From CG2-30-36-16 sp964372115 (lineage in GTDB: Bacteria; Bacteroidota; Ignavibacteria; Ignavibacteriales; Ignavibacteriaceae), in contig CAYJPN010000003.1 of assembly GCA_964372115.1 (NCBI GenBank), forward strand, positions 124,001-188,000: a DNA stretch of 64,000 nt, given 5' to 3'. Below, one piece after another: positions 9,570 to 18,117 of this stretch. The first letter of the stretch is position 1. The number at the start of each line of letters is the position of its first letter. The translations under genes were made by a program, and so were the position numbers. The notes under the pieces are model-generated. The model did no database searches and was not told where the DNA came from. It saw only the letters and a list, made by a program, of their open reading frames with translations.

Positions 9570-9860
9570 ATGGAAATAACCCCAATTGACTTGAGAGAGA
9601 TTGACAAAAAATGTGCAAACGTTTATGAGGCAATTATTGTTTCCTCAAAAAAAGCGCGTCAATTAAATGATGAGTCAAAAATTGAGTTTAACGCAATGGT
9701 GAATACCATTCCTGTTGCAGGCGCCGATGATGAATCGGAAGATATTGATAACCCTGCTCAATTAAAAGTATCGCTTGAGTTTGAAACACGCGAGAAACCA
9801 CATATAAAAGCTCTCAATGATCTTCTCGACGGGCAAATAGAGTTCGAGTATAAAAAATAA
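9570..9860 (+). CDS. rpoZ: RNA polymerase omega subunit
   Basis: A 96-residue protein with the omega-family core NVYEAIIVSSKKARQLN near residues 17-33, which packs against the beta' subunit C-terminus. The acidic, poorly conserved tail (DDESEDIDNP and onwards) is typical of the group's omega proteins. Its place directly after gmk is the classic location. A hairpin follows 10 bases after the stop, so part of the transcription may end here before coaBC. Confidence 0.88.
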   Translation: MEITPIDLREIDKKCANVYEAIIVSSKKARQLNDESKIEFNAMVNTIPVAGADDESEDIDNPAQLKVSLEFETREKPHIKALNDLLDGQIEFEYKK

Positions 9861-9870
9861 TATTTTTAAT

Positions 9871-9917
9871 CTTACAAAAAATCTTAACCCGTTTACTCCG
9901 GGTTAAGATTTTGTAAG
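9871..9917 (+). terminator. Hairpin between rpoZ and coaBC, probable (partial) terminator
   Basis: Long inverted repeat: an arm starting CTTACAAAAAATCTTAACCCG pairs with CGGGTTAAGATTTTGTAAG around a 7-base loop, with A-rich bases 5' and T-rich bases 3' inside the stem. The tract after it (AGTTTTCG) is short. It may terminate in either direction or act as a processing or attenuation site. Confidence 0.65.
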
Positions 9918-9959
9918 AGTTTTCGTATTAAAATTAAACCACAACAACGGACCTGCCGC

Positions 9960-11180
9960 ATGACTACCGATATTTTTAAAGATAAAAAAATTATTCTCGG
10001 AATTACAGGATGTATTGCCGCATATAAAGCTTGTTACATTGTGCGCGAACTAAAAAAACGCCGCGCAGAAGTTAAAGTTGTGATGACACCGTCTGCCACA
10101 GAATTTATTACACCCCTTACTTTATCTTCGCTTTCAGGAAATAAGGTTGTAGTTAGCGTATTTCCGGAATCGCAAAAAGGTGGTACAGATGTTAGCACCT
10201 GGCACATAGACCTAGCGCTTTGGGCTGATTTAATTTTGATAGCGCCATGTACGGTAAACACCGCCGCAAAAATTGCTCATGGAATGGCGGATAATGCTGT
10301 TACAACTCTTGTATGTGCTCATCGTACCCCGGTAATAATAGCTCCTGCTGCCGATGTTGATATGTACACCAATCCACTCACGGTAGAAAATTTATCTAAA
10401 TTAAAATCGCTCGGTTTTTATATTGTTAACGCAGAAGAAGGTGAACTTGCCAGCGGGTTAACAGGCGAAGGACGGCTTGCAGATATAAAAAAAATAATTG
10501 ATTCTGCCGAACTTGTTTTATCAGGTTATAAACAGGATTTCGAAAAGAAAAAAATACTTGTTACAGCAGGTCCAACTTATGAGGATATTGACCCGGTTAG
10601 ATTTATCGGTAATCGGTCGTCCGGCAAAATGGGTTATAGCATTGCAAAAGCAGCAAGACTGCGCGGAGCTGATGTCACACTAATTACAGGCCCGTCAGGC
10701 GAAGAATCTTACCCGGAGATTAAAGTTGTAAGGGTTCGCTCTGCCGCAGAAATGAAGTATGCCGTGGAGCAGCACCTGGATTTAAATGACATTTTAATTA
10801 TGTCGGCTGCGGTAGCCGATTACCGCGCGGCGTCCCCGTCGGATAAAAAAATAAAAAAAGAAGATAATCTTTCCTCGCTTGAATTAAGTAAAAATGATGA
10901 TATACTTTCATTGCTCGAAAGAAGAGAAAAACTATTTATCGGGTTTGCGCTGGAAACTGACAATGAAAAAATAAACGCAAAGAAAAAACTTGAGCAAAAA
11001 AATCTGGATATGATAGTTCTTAATTCGTTAAAAGACGAAAAAAGCGGTTTTGAATTTGACACGAACAAAATTACCGTTCTTCATCGCAGCGGGAGGGAAA
11101 CCGAGTACTCTTTGCTCTCCAAATTTCAGGCGGCTAATAAAATTTTATCCGAAGTTTTAAAAATTGAATCGGCGCATTAG
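9960..11180 (+). CDS. coaBC: Bifunctional CoaBC (phosphopantothenoylcysteine decarboxylase / phosphopantothenate-cysteine ligase)
   Basis: A 406-residue cytosolic enzyme for two steps of coenzyme A synthesis. The N-terminal flavoprotein half (about 1-185) shows GITGCIAAYKA, the active-site His in STWHIDLA and the FMN loop APCTVNTAAKIAHGMADN. The substrate clamp reads APAADVDMYTNP, where most CoaC proteins have PAMN or PAMD, and the usual CG-x-x-G-x-G-R-M catalytic-Cys loop reads ASGLTGEGRL, without Cys. The C-terminal CTP-dependent ligase half begins near residue 200 with ILVTAGPTYEDIDPVRFIGN and RSSGKMG. It overlaps the next gene by one base (TAGTG). Confidence 0.93.
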   Translation: MTTDIFKDKKIILGITGCIAAYKACYIVRELKKRRAEVKVVMTPSATEFITPLTLSSLSGNKVVVSVFPESQKGGTDVSTWHIDLALWADLILIAPCTVNTAAKIAHGMADNAVTTLVCAHRTPVIIAPAADVDMYTNPLTVENLSKLKSLGFYIVNAEEGELASGLTGEGRLADIKKIIDSAELVLSGYKQDFEKKKILVTAGPTYEDIDPVRFIGNRSSGKMGYSIAKAARLRGADVTLITGPSGEESYPEIKVVRVRSAAEMKYAVEQHLDLNDILIMSAAVADYRAASPSDKKIKKEDNLSSLELSKNDDILSLLERREKLFIGFALETDNEKINAKKKLEQKNLDMIVLNSLKDEKSGFEFDTNKITVLHRSGRETEYSLLSKFQAANKILSEVLKIESAH

Positions 11181-11959
11181 TGAAAACAGAACTGCATAAA
11201 CAAATAGCTGAAGCGTTAAAAGACCAAAAAGAAATTTTTGGAGATGAATTACTTGAACCGGTTGAATTAAATAGGAGAATTAAAATCGAACCAAAGAGAG
11301 CACAACCGAATAAAGTGAAAGAACCTACGATTGATCTGAACAAAAAGCTCTTAATCTCTCAACCCGCAAACCGTATAAAAGAAGAATGGGAAAACTCATC
11401 TTCACTTGATGAATTAAATGAAATGATTTGTAATTGTACAAAATGCGGGCTCGCAGCCGGGCGAAATAAATTTGTTTTCGGTGTCGGTAATCCGGATGCG
11501 GATGTATTGGTGATAGGGGAGGGACCCGGAGCTGATGAGGATAAACAGGGAGAACCTTTCGTAGGTAGAGCAGGCCATTTATTAACCGATATTCTGAAGG
11601 CAATAAATTTTACACGGGAAGAAATTTATATTGCAAATGTTGTCAAATGCCGACCTCCCGGAAACCGTACACCTTTTCCGGATGAGATGGCAACGTGTTT
11701 ACCATATCTGACCAAACAAGTTGAATTTATAAAACCAAAAGTAATTTTGTGTCTTGGACTAACAGCGGTGAAAGGATTGCTGAATTTAAAAGACAGTTTG
11801 GGTAATTTGCGTGGTAAAGTCTATCAGTTTGAAGGTGCTCAGGTAATGGTTACCTATCATCCGGCGGCGCTGCTTCGCAATCCTAACTGGAAACGACCTG
11901 CATGGGAAGACGTAAAACAGTTTCGTAAGTTATATGATGACCTGTTGAGTAAAAATTAA
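11180..11959 (+). CDS. Family 4 uracil-DNA glycosylase ([4Fe-4S])
   Basis: A 259-residue protein starting at GTG that overlaps the coaBC stop by one base. After a variable N-terminal region of about 85 residues it shows the UDG family 4 core: CNCTKCGLA, VIGEGPGADEDKQGEPFVGRAG (residues about 113-134), VVKCRPPGNRTP, then MATCLPYL and the terminal VTYHPAALLRNP motif. The four cysteines (two in CTKC context, VKC, ATC) match the known iron-sulfur ligands. The enzyme removes uracil from DNA to start base-excision repair. This is the last gene of the yicC operon; AT-rich sequence with a short tandem duplication (ATGAAATGAGTTT) follows. Confidence 0.9.
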   Translation: MKTELHKQIAEALKDQKEIFGDELLEPVELNRRIKIEPKRAQPNKVKEPTIDLNKKLLISQPANRIKEEWENSSSLDELNEMICNCTKCGLAAGRNKFVFGVGNPDADVLVIGEGPGADEDKQGEPFVGRAGHLLTDILKAINFTREEIYIANVVKCRPPGNRTPFPDEMATCLPYLTKQVEFIKPKVILCLGLTAVKGLLNLKDSLGNLRGKVYQFEGAQVMVTYHPAALLRNPNWKRPAWEDVKQFRKLYDDLLSKN

Positions 11960-12137
11960 TTAGCTAACTTAAAAACCATCAATCTATATTAAAATTTTCC
12001 ACTTCTTGTTTAAGAAACTATTTCCCATATTCTTTTGTTATAATTTCGTGATAAAATGTTATGCAAATTATCTTATTTATGAAATGAGTTTATGAAATGA
12101 GTTTATGAATAAAAGTTGTGTTTAATTTGAGGCAGGT

Positions 12138-13166
12138 ATGAAAAAAAATTTGATTGTGGCTTTAGTAATTTTTGTTTCGGTTTTCGCTAATGCCGGTGGC
12201 AAAAAGGTATTGGTTGAAGTATTTACAAATTCGCACTGCGATATTTGTCCAAATGCCCATACTGCAATAAATAATTATCTCGTTACAAATAGCGATAAAA
12301 TAAATTATATATATTATCACATGGCATTCCCCTACCCGGATGACCAGCTTAATCTTGTAAATACAAACGACCCTGCGGGCAGAAATAATCATTACGGCCC
12401 TTTTATTTTTACACCGGTTGTTTTTTTTAATGGAATCCAACAGCAAAACATTTACTCTTCATGGGCAAATACGTTAAATGCCATGGCAGCCGAACAAAGC
12501 AATTATGATATTACTTTAAGCGGAATAAAAAACGGGAGCGAAATTGAAGTTGCGTCTCAGGTTACAAGTACCGGGGCAGTGGCTGATAGTAATCTCGTTA
12601 TTCATTTTATTATTGTTGAGGATGTAATATACGCCGGACGCAATGGAATTACTGATCATAAGCATACAATGCGTAAAATGATTACTTCTCCAACAGGAGA
12701 ATCATTTTCAATATTGCCCGGTGAAACAAAAACGGTTACAAAACAAATATTGCTCGATCCATTGTGGAACCCGGAAAAACTGAAAGTAATTGTCTTTGTT
12801 CAAAATACGGGGAGCAAAGAAATATATCAATCCGCTTTAATTGATTATGTAAATCTCAATATAACTGGCATTACAGAAAATGAAAAGATCCCTGGAAAAT
12901 TTAATCTTTCTCAAAATTATCCCAACCCTTTTAATCCATCTACTACTATTTCGTATGATGTCCCGCTGGCTTCACATATTTCTTTAAAGGTTTATGATGT
13001 TTTGGGAAATGAAATTGCAGAATTAGTTGATGAATTCAAACAAGCAGGTAATTACAAAGTTGGATTTTCTACCAATAACTTTAATATTGCATCCAGCGGT
13101 GTGTTTTTCTATTCGCTTAAAACTGGAACATTGAAGTCGGTAAAAAAAATGATATATCTCAAATAA
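12138..13166 (+). CDS. Omp28-related secreted protein with thioredoxin-like fold and sorting domain
   Basis: 342 residues: signal peptide (about 1-18), then KKVLVEVFTNSHCDICPNAH, the thioredoxin-like start of Omp28-related proteins with a C-x-x-C pair (Cys-Asp-Ile-Cys). The middle segment resembles the family's beta-sandwich. The C-terminal secretion module starts at residue 260 (NYPNPFNPST) and ends FFYSLKTG ... KKMIYLK. It is probably exported across the outer membrane. The CxxC could be redox active, but the role of this family is not established. The gene stands alone: a preceding AT-rich gap holds its promoter and no partner follows on the same strand. Confidence 0.85.
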   Translation: MKKNLIVALVIFVSVFANAGGKKVLVEVFTNSHCDICPNAHTAINNYLVTNSDKINYIYYHMAFPYPDDQLNLVNTNDPAGRNNHYGPFIFTPVVFFNGIQQQNIYSSWANTLNAMAAEQSNYDITLSGIKNGSEIEVASQVTSTGAVADSNLVIHFIIVEDVIYAGRNGITDHKHTMRKMITSPTGESFSILPGETKTVTKQILLDPLWNPEKLKVIVFVQNTGSKEIYQSALIDYVNLNITGITENEKIPGKFNLSQNYPNPFNPSTTISYDVPLASHISLKVYDVLGNEIAELVDEFKQAGNYKVGFSTNNFNIASSGVFFYSLKTGTLKSVKKMIYLK

Positions 13167-13319
13167 CATTTTGAAAGTATGTAATTAAAACTGTCATTAA
13201 AAGCAAAATTAAATCAACCCCAAAATTTTAGATGCAAATTCTAATTATATCAATGCTGTCAATAGTGGAAAAGAAAAACATATAAACAACTGGTGGAATA
13301 TGATTAAAATAATTAAAAA

Positions 13320-13538
13320 TTATTTTTGATTTTTATCTTTAGTTATCTCACCATTTTTTAATAACCCTTTTGTTTTTAATTTATAAAGCATATAGGCTGC
13401 CACCAGTGCAAAAAAAATATTTCCGTATAAAAAAAGTGTTCCGAGAAAACTCATGTTTTCACTCGGGCTGTTGGAAAGAAAAATTCCAAAAGCAGTATTC
13501 GAAATAGCTAAAAGTGCAAACCCGTAAATTTTTATCAT
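13320..13538 (-). CDS. Small membrane protein, unknown function
   Basis: About 72 residues with two predicted membrane helices (IYGFALLAISNTAFGIF and LGTLFLYGNIFFALVAAYML) and a charged Lys-rich C-terminus. I prefer the ATG at 13538 over the one six bases upstream because GGGA lies 5 bases before it. No family is recognised and it has no close neighbour on its strand. Typical residue composition for a short inner-membrane protein supports it as real. Confidence 0.55.
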   Translation of the reverse strand: MIKIYGFALLAISNTAFGIFLSNSPSENMSFLGTLFLYGNIFFALVAAYMLYKLKTKGLLKNGEITKDKNQK

Positions 13539-13755
13539 ACACATCCCATTAAACTAATTTACTAAATTATTATTCTGTTTATGTATTTTACTTGTCTCTT
13601 ACTTTTAAAGATTTGTAAGTGCGGAAATTTAATTTATTGCTGTAGCAGCTTGTTCAAATCTTATAGCTCATTTCCCCTTAAAAATATAAAACAAAAATAG
13701 TAATAATTGCTAATATGAACCAAATAAAATTTAAAAAACTTGTCAATTATTTTTT

Positions 13756-14889
13756 CTATTCTACTTTAATCATTATTGGCAATGTGACTTTGGGATGAGT
13801 GTTTTTAGTTGTCCATAAATTTTTTATTTGATATTGTAAACTATAGCTGCCTGCTTCGGTTTCGTTATAAGTCGATATTTTAATAATTGTCGTTGACCCG
13901 GGGACGAGTGTAACCTCTTTTGTGTAACTTATTCCTTCGGTGTTGTCAGTAGAAGATAAAACAAAAGGTATACCGGCATGGTTTGTAATTTGAAGATTAA
14001 ACGAGTCCTTTTTCTTTAAAGTAATTTCGTTCAAGTTATACTTCAAAGATGCATCAAACAGCGGAAGTAAATATTCATTTTTACCGATCAGAGTATCATT
14101 GTAGAGAACAACGGTTCTTCCTGCAAACAATGCTTCTTTAATTGCCTCATCCGATTTTCCTTTTGCAAATACCAATGTCATCGGTCTGCGCTCATTTTCG
14201 GCATAATTGTATTCCATACTTATCGGGTCGTGAACATCCGTATCACCCATAAATGTTAGGTTATACTCCAAACCCCAATCTTGAGCTTCCGGAGAATATG
14301 TATAACCGTTTAACACCTCAATTCCATTTATCAAACCGTTTTCTAGAAGATAGGTATGTTCATCGTACCAGCGTGCTATACCATCTTTTTGTTGTCCCCT
14401 CCAGTTCGGGTGATTCCAAAAAATAAATGCGCCCTGTTCCTTTGCTGCTTTTAAAGCATCCTTCCAATTATCAGTTTTCAGAGCATCCGCATCTTTAAGG
14501 AATATTGCATTCAAATGACCGGGAGGCATTTTGCGTGTTACTTCTGAGCCCTTAATAACTATCAACCCAAGTTTATCTCCAAGTGGTTTTGCTATTTCAT
14601 ACGGTCTGTTAAAATTAGTCGGAATATCTTTCGAGTGTGGCTGATATTCAATGTGGTCTGTTAAGGCTATGGCATCCAATCCATCTCGCCATGCCTCCTC
14701 AACTCTTACGGTTGGCCATACATTACCATCAGAAAAAACAGTATGCATGTGAAAATCGCATTTTAATGTAATATAGCCGGGGAAATCTGGTATTACAATT
14801 TCTTTACGGTAATTTCCCTGTGCCGGTAATAATGGACTGATAAGAAAAAAAAGTATAAATATCTGAATAAGTATTTTTACGGTTTTCAT
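13756..14889 (-). CDS. Secreted PHP-domain phosphoesterase-like protein
   Basis: 377 residues with signal peptide (ending LLPAQG). The PHP metal-binding motifs are clear: CDFHMHTVFSDG (H-x-H near residues 46-50), ALTDHIEY (D-H, near 77), a WNHPNWRG segment and TFMGDTDVHDP (D-x-H near 214-218). PHP domains are trinuclear metal phosphoesterases; secreted versions like this one are common in Bacteroidota and their substrates are not known. The C-terminal 100 residues look like a beta-sandwich domain. It stands as a single gene, with about 200 bases on either side lacking genes. Confidence 0.85.
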   Translation of the reverse strand: MKTVKILIQIFILFFLISPLLPAQGNYRKEIVIPDFPGYITLKCDFHMHTVFSDGNVWPTVRVEEAWRDGLDAIALTDHIEYQPHSKDIPTNFNRPYEIAKPLGDKLGLIVIKGSEVTRKMPPGHLNAIFLKDADALKTDNWKDALKAAKEQGAFIFWNHPNWRGQQKDGIARWYDEHTYLLENGLINGIEVLNGYTYSPEAQDWGLEYNLTFMGDTDVHDPISMEYNYAENERRPMTLVFAKGKSDEAIKEALFAGRTVVLYNDTLIGKNEYLLPLFDASLKYNLNEITLKKKDSFNLQITNHAGIPFVLSSTDNTEGISYTKEVTLVPGSTTIIKISTYNETEAGSYSLQYQIKNLWTTKNTHPKVTLPIMIKVE

Positions 14890-15097
14890 TTATTCTCCTT
14901 TAATCAATAAAACTAACAGCGAAAAATTAAACGATGAAAAACTCAAATCCAAGACCGACTAAGTGTTTACTGAGGCTTCGCTTTTAAACACATCTGGTGC
15001 AAAGGCTGCGGCGAGTTTAAATATAATGTTGGGTTAATGATCCATCTGATTTTATAATGCAGCGAACGCAAAAATTGCGTTCACCCGGAAAATAAAA

Positions 15098-16585
15098 TTA
15101 CAATTTTTTGAAATGCAGATTATCGAAATGAAAATCAGGATTGGGCAGATCAATGGTAAAACCGGTTAACTCTCCGTTTGTATTTAGTTCAAAATTAATT
15201 AGACCGTAGGGCAAATATGGATCTGCAAACTCTATTTTAAAAGTATTGTAATGCCAATGAGTTAGTACACCGGTAAAAAGAGCTTTTGTTGGGAGTAAAG
15301 AAAGAGTAAGATTATTATTCTCTAAAATTATTTCAGCCTTCCCATAATAATCATCCAGGTAACTTCCTGAGTATTTATCAATCGGAAGAGAAGGTGAGGT
15401 ACCTTTAACTCTGTTTTCTTCGAGCATTTTTTTCTGAGTATCTAACATTGTGTAGTACTTCTGATATGCTTCGTAAGTCTGACTTGCATAATCAACATCT
15501 TTGGTGTTCAAAAACGCATCAAGAATTTTGTACATAAATGCATCAATTGCGCCGTTAATTTGATTTGTTAATATTACAAATCCCAGATTTGCAGCGGGTA
15601 CTAGCACAATTTTTGTGTGGATGCCGGGGAGTCCACCGCCGTGATGCAAAACTTTGTAACCTGAATAATCCAACATAAACCATCCGAAACCATACCCCTG
15701 AAAATTTATCCCATATTTATTAGCAGGTTTAATCGGCATCATAATATGGGGAGAAAATATTTCATTGATGACGTTTTCGCTAAAAATTTGTTCGCCATTC
15801 CATTTGCCATTGTTTAACCACAAACGAGCCCATTTTAATAAATCATTAACCGATGAATTTATGGACGCAGCGGGACCACTGTTATCATAATTAATCTGCT
15901 TAATCGGCTTTCCGTCAACATGAGGGATTGCTACATCCATTCCACTGGTAAGCTCATTTATACTTGTTGAACTGCTATTCATGCCGAGTTTTTTAAATAT
16001 TCTTTCGTGTACGAAATTATCCCATGTTGTTCCGGTTATTTTCTCTAGCACTTCACCTGCGGTAATAAACATAATATTTTGGTACCCGTAATCAGAACGA
16101 AATTGATTTCTCAAAGGAAGTTTTCTAATCCTTTTAATAACTTCACTGCGGGGATAATCAGAACCGTACCAAAGAAGGTCGCCGTCAAATGTTCGTAACC
16201 CTGAGCGATGCGAAAGAATATCGGAAATATTTAACTGGCTCGATACATAAGGATCACTGAGTGTAAAATCGGTAAGATATTTTTGAACCTTATCATCCCA
16301 GTTTATTTTTTTTTCATCAACGAGCATCCCGATGCTTGCGGCTGTAAATGCCTTTGACATAGAAGCTATAGCAAAGACAGTGTTTGGAGTAATATTATTT
16401 CCATAACCTTTTGCAAAAATCACAGAATCATTTTCTATTATTCCAATGGCTGCACCGGGAATTTCAAATTTTTCAATGGCAGAGGAAAAATAATCATCAA
16501 GCCGCTGAATTTTTGCATTCTGTTGAGCGTAAACAGAAATCGGAATGAAAAATAAGAATATTAATAAACTGGAAAAACGTTTCAT
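15098..16585 (-). CDS. Secreted serine hydrolase, beta-lactamase class C/ESTHER-like family
   Basis: 495 residues with signal peptide (ending VYAQ). The class C serine-hydrolase motifs are present: S-x-x-K as ASMSKAFT (Ser75, Lys78), Y-x-N in SDYGYQN, and HHGGGLPG as the KTG-equivalent HxG. A C-terminal domain of about 120 residues follows the catalytic domain, as in many penicillin-binding esterase or peptidase homologues of this class. It probably acts on a peptide or ester in the periplasm; real beta-lactamase activity is not implied by sequence. Single gene. Confidence 0.88.
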   Translation of the reverse strand: MKRFSSLLIFLFFIPISVYAQQNAKIQRLDDYFSSAIEKFEIPGAAIGIIENDSVIFAKGYGNNITPNTVFAIASMSKAFTAASIGMLVDEKKINWDDKVQKYLTDFTLSDPYVSSQLNISDILSHRSGLRTFDGDLLWYGSDYPRSEVIKRIRKLPLRNQFRSDYGYQNIMFITAGEVLEKITGTTWDNFVHERIFKKLGMNSSSTSINELTSGMDVAIPHVDGKPIKQINYDNSGPAASINSSVNDLLKWARLWLNNGKWNGEQIFSENVINEIFSPHIMMPIKPANKYGINFQGYGFGWFMLDYSGYKVLHHGGGLPGIHTKIVLVPAANLGFVILTNQINGAIDAFMYKILDAFLNTKDVDYASQTYEAYQKYYTMLDTQKKMLEENRVKGTSPSLPIDKYSGSYLDDYYGKAEIILENNNLTLSLLPTKALFTGVLTHWHYNTFKIEFADPYLPYGLINFELNTNGELTGFTIDLPNPDFHFDNLHFKKL

Positions 16586-16641
16586 ATGCTCTCGTTAAAT
16601 TGAGTTGTAATATAAAAAAAAGAAAGCGAGATTGGAATAAG

Positions 16642-16666
16642 GAGGTCTGCAGAAGTGACAGACCTC
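16642..16666 (-). terminator. Hairpin downstream of the PLP enzyme gene
   Basis: A perfect 8-bp stem GAGGTCTG / CAGACCTC with a 9-base loop lies 26 bases past the stop of the minus-strand gene at 16693. There is no strong U-tract, so it is a weak terminator or an RNA-stabilising hairpin. Confidence 0.45.
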
Positions 16667-16692
16667 AAATCACCAAAAAAAAGAGGGAGGGG

Positions 16693-17943
16693 TTAAACTT
16701 GTTCGAGCGCCTGACCGATATCCCATATTAAATCATCGGGGTTTTCAACTCCAACAGATAGGCGTACAAGCTTATCCGTTATCGCCATAATCTGCCGGCT
16801 TTCGGGGGATACATCAATATGCGTCATTGTTGCCGGATGTTCGGCAAGCGATTCAGTGCTGCCGAGGCTTACAGCAAGTTTTATAAGTTTTAAACTGTTT
16901 AAAAATTTAAACGCTTCCTTTTCACCTCCCTTTACATCAAATGATAACATTGAACCGGCGGATAAACACTGCCGGATAAAAATTTCATACTGTTTATCGC
17001 CTTTTTTTAGAAGCCCCGGATAATAAACTTTTTCAACTTTCGGATGTTCATTTAAGAAGGATGCAACTTTTACTGCATTGTTCGATTGTGCTTCCATCCT
17101 CACTTTTAAAGTTTCGAGGCTTCTCATCAACAGCCAGCCTGTCCATGGACCCGCCATGTTTCCAAGAAAAGTCCTGAGAGTTTTTATTCTTGTTATCATT
17201 TCTTTCGATCCTAAACACGCGCCTGCAATCACGTCGCTGTGTCCGCCAATATATTTTGTGGCGGAATAAAGGACTAAATCGGCGCCGTACTTTAACGGAT
17301 GCTGCCACAGTGGGCCCATATAGGTATTGTCAACCGCTACCACAACTTTTTTATCATCGTTTGAATAGTTGTCCGCGACTCTCCGGCACGCTTCAATATC
17401 AATTAATGCATTAGTTGGGTTGGCAGGCGTTTCAATGTAAATCATAGCAAGATTTTTATCTTTACCTGTTTTTTTTAACCGAAGGAGTATCTGATCAAAT
17501 GATTCGTGAGCTGAAAAATGTTCATGGTCGATGCCGAATTTTGTTAAAACATGGTTAATAAAATGATCGGTACCGCCGTATACCGGTTCACTGTGGAGTA
17601 ATAAGTCACCGGGTTTTAGGAATTCAAATAGTGTTGTTGTAATCGCAGCCAAGCCGCTTTCAAATACCGCGCAACTCTCGGCTCCGTCCCACAAAGTAAG
17701 CCGGTCCTCTAATATTTCAAGATCGGGATTATTTAAGCGACTGTAGATAAGTCCAAGTTCTTCAGCAGGTTTTTTTTCTCTCAGCCCGTATGCTACTTCA
17801 AAAAATGCTTTGCCATCTTCGGCACTTTTAAATACGAATGTGGATGTTTGAAATATAGGACATTTAATGGCACCTTCGGATAACTCAGGTTTGTAACCGT
17901 AGGACATCATCAAAGACTCAGGTTTAAAATTTTTCTTTTCCAT
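16693..17943 (-). CDS. Trans-sulfuration-family PLP enzyme (cystathionine gamma-synthase/lyase or methionine gamma-lyase type)
   Basis: A 416-residue fold-type I PLP enzyme of the Cys/Met metabolism family. The PLP lysine lies in LVLYSATKYIGGHSDVIAGA (Lys near residue 230), AVDNTYMGPLWQHP supplies the PLP Asp, and SLGSTESLAEHPATMTH is the conserved C-terminal substrate loop. Family members act on homoserine esters, cystathionine or methionine; sequence by eye does not decide between them. The N-terminal extension (FKPESLMMSYGYKPELSEGAIKCPIFQTST) is like methionine gamma-lyase-related proteins of this phylum. It is followed by its own hairpin and has no operon partner. Confidence 0.88.
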   Translation of the reverse strand: MEKKNFKPESLMMSYGYKPELSEGAIKCPIFQTSTFVFKSAEDGKAFFEVAYGLREKKPAEELGLIYSRLNNPDLEILEDRLTLWDGAESCAVFESGLAAITTTLFEFLKPGDLLLHSEPVYGGTDHFINHVLTKFGIDHEHFSAHESFDQILLRLKKTGKDKNLAMIYIETPANPTNALIDIEACRRVADNYSNDDKKVVVAVDNTYMGPLWQHPLKYGADLVLYSATKYIGGHSDVIAGACLGSKEMITRIKTLRTFLGNMAGPWTGWLLMRSLETLKVRMEAQSNNAVKVASFLNEHPKVEKVYYPGLLKKGDKQYEIFIRQCLSAGSMLSFDVKGGEKEAFKFLNSLKLIKLAVSLGSTESLAEHPATMTHIDVSPESRQIMAITDKLVRLSVGVENPDDLIWDIGQALEQV

Positions 17944-18117
17944 TGCTGCCTCCTAAAAAGATGACGGTGAAATAATCACAAAAAATCGTTGCACAAACTT
18001 ACCTGCGGAAAATCGGAGAATCAATTGAAATCAAAAAACAAAAATAAATTGCAAAATATTCTCTATATATTTTCTAAATATCCTCAGTTTATTAGTAGAA
18101 TAACTATTTCGCAATTT

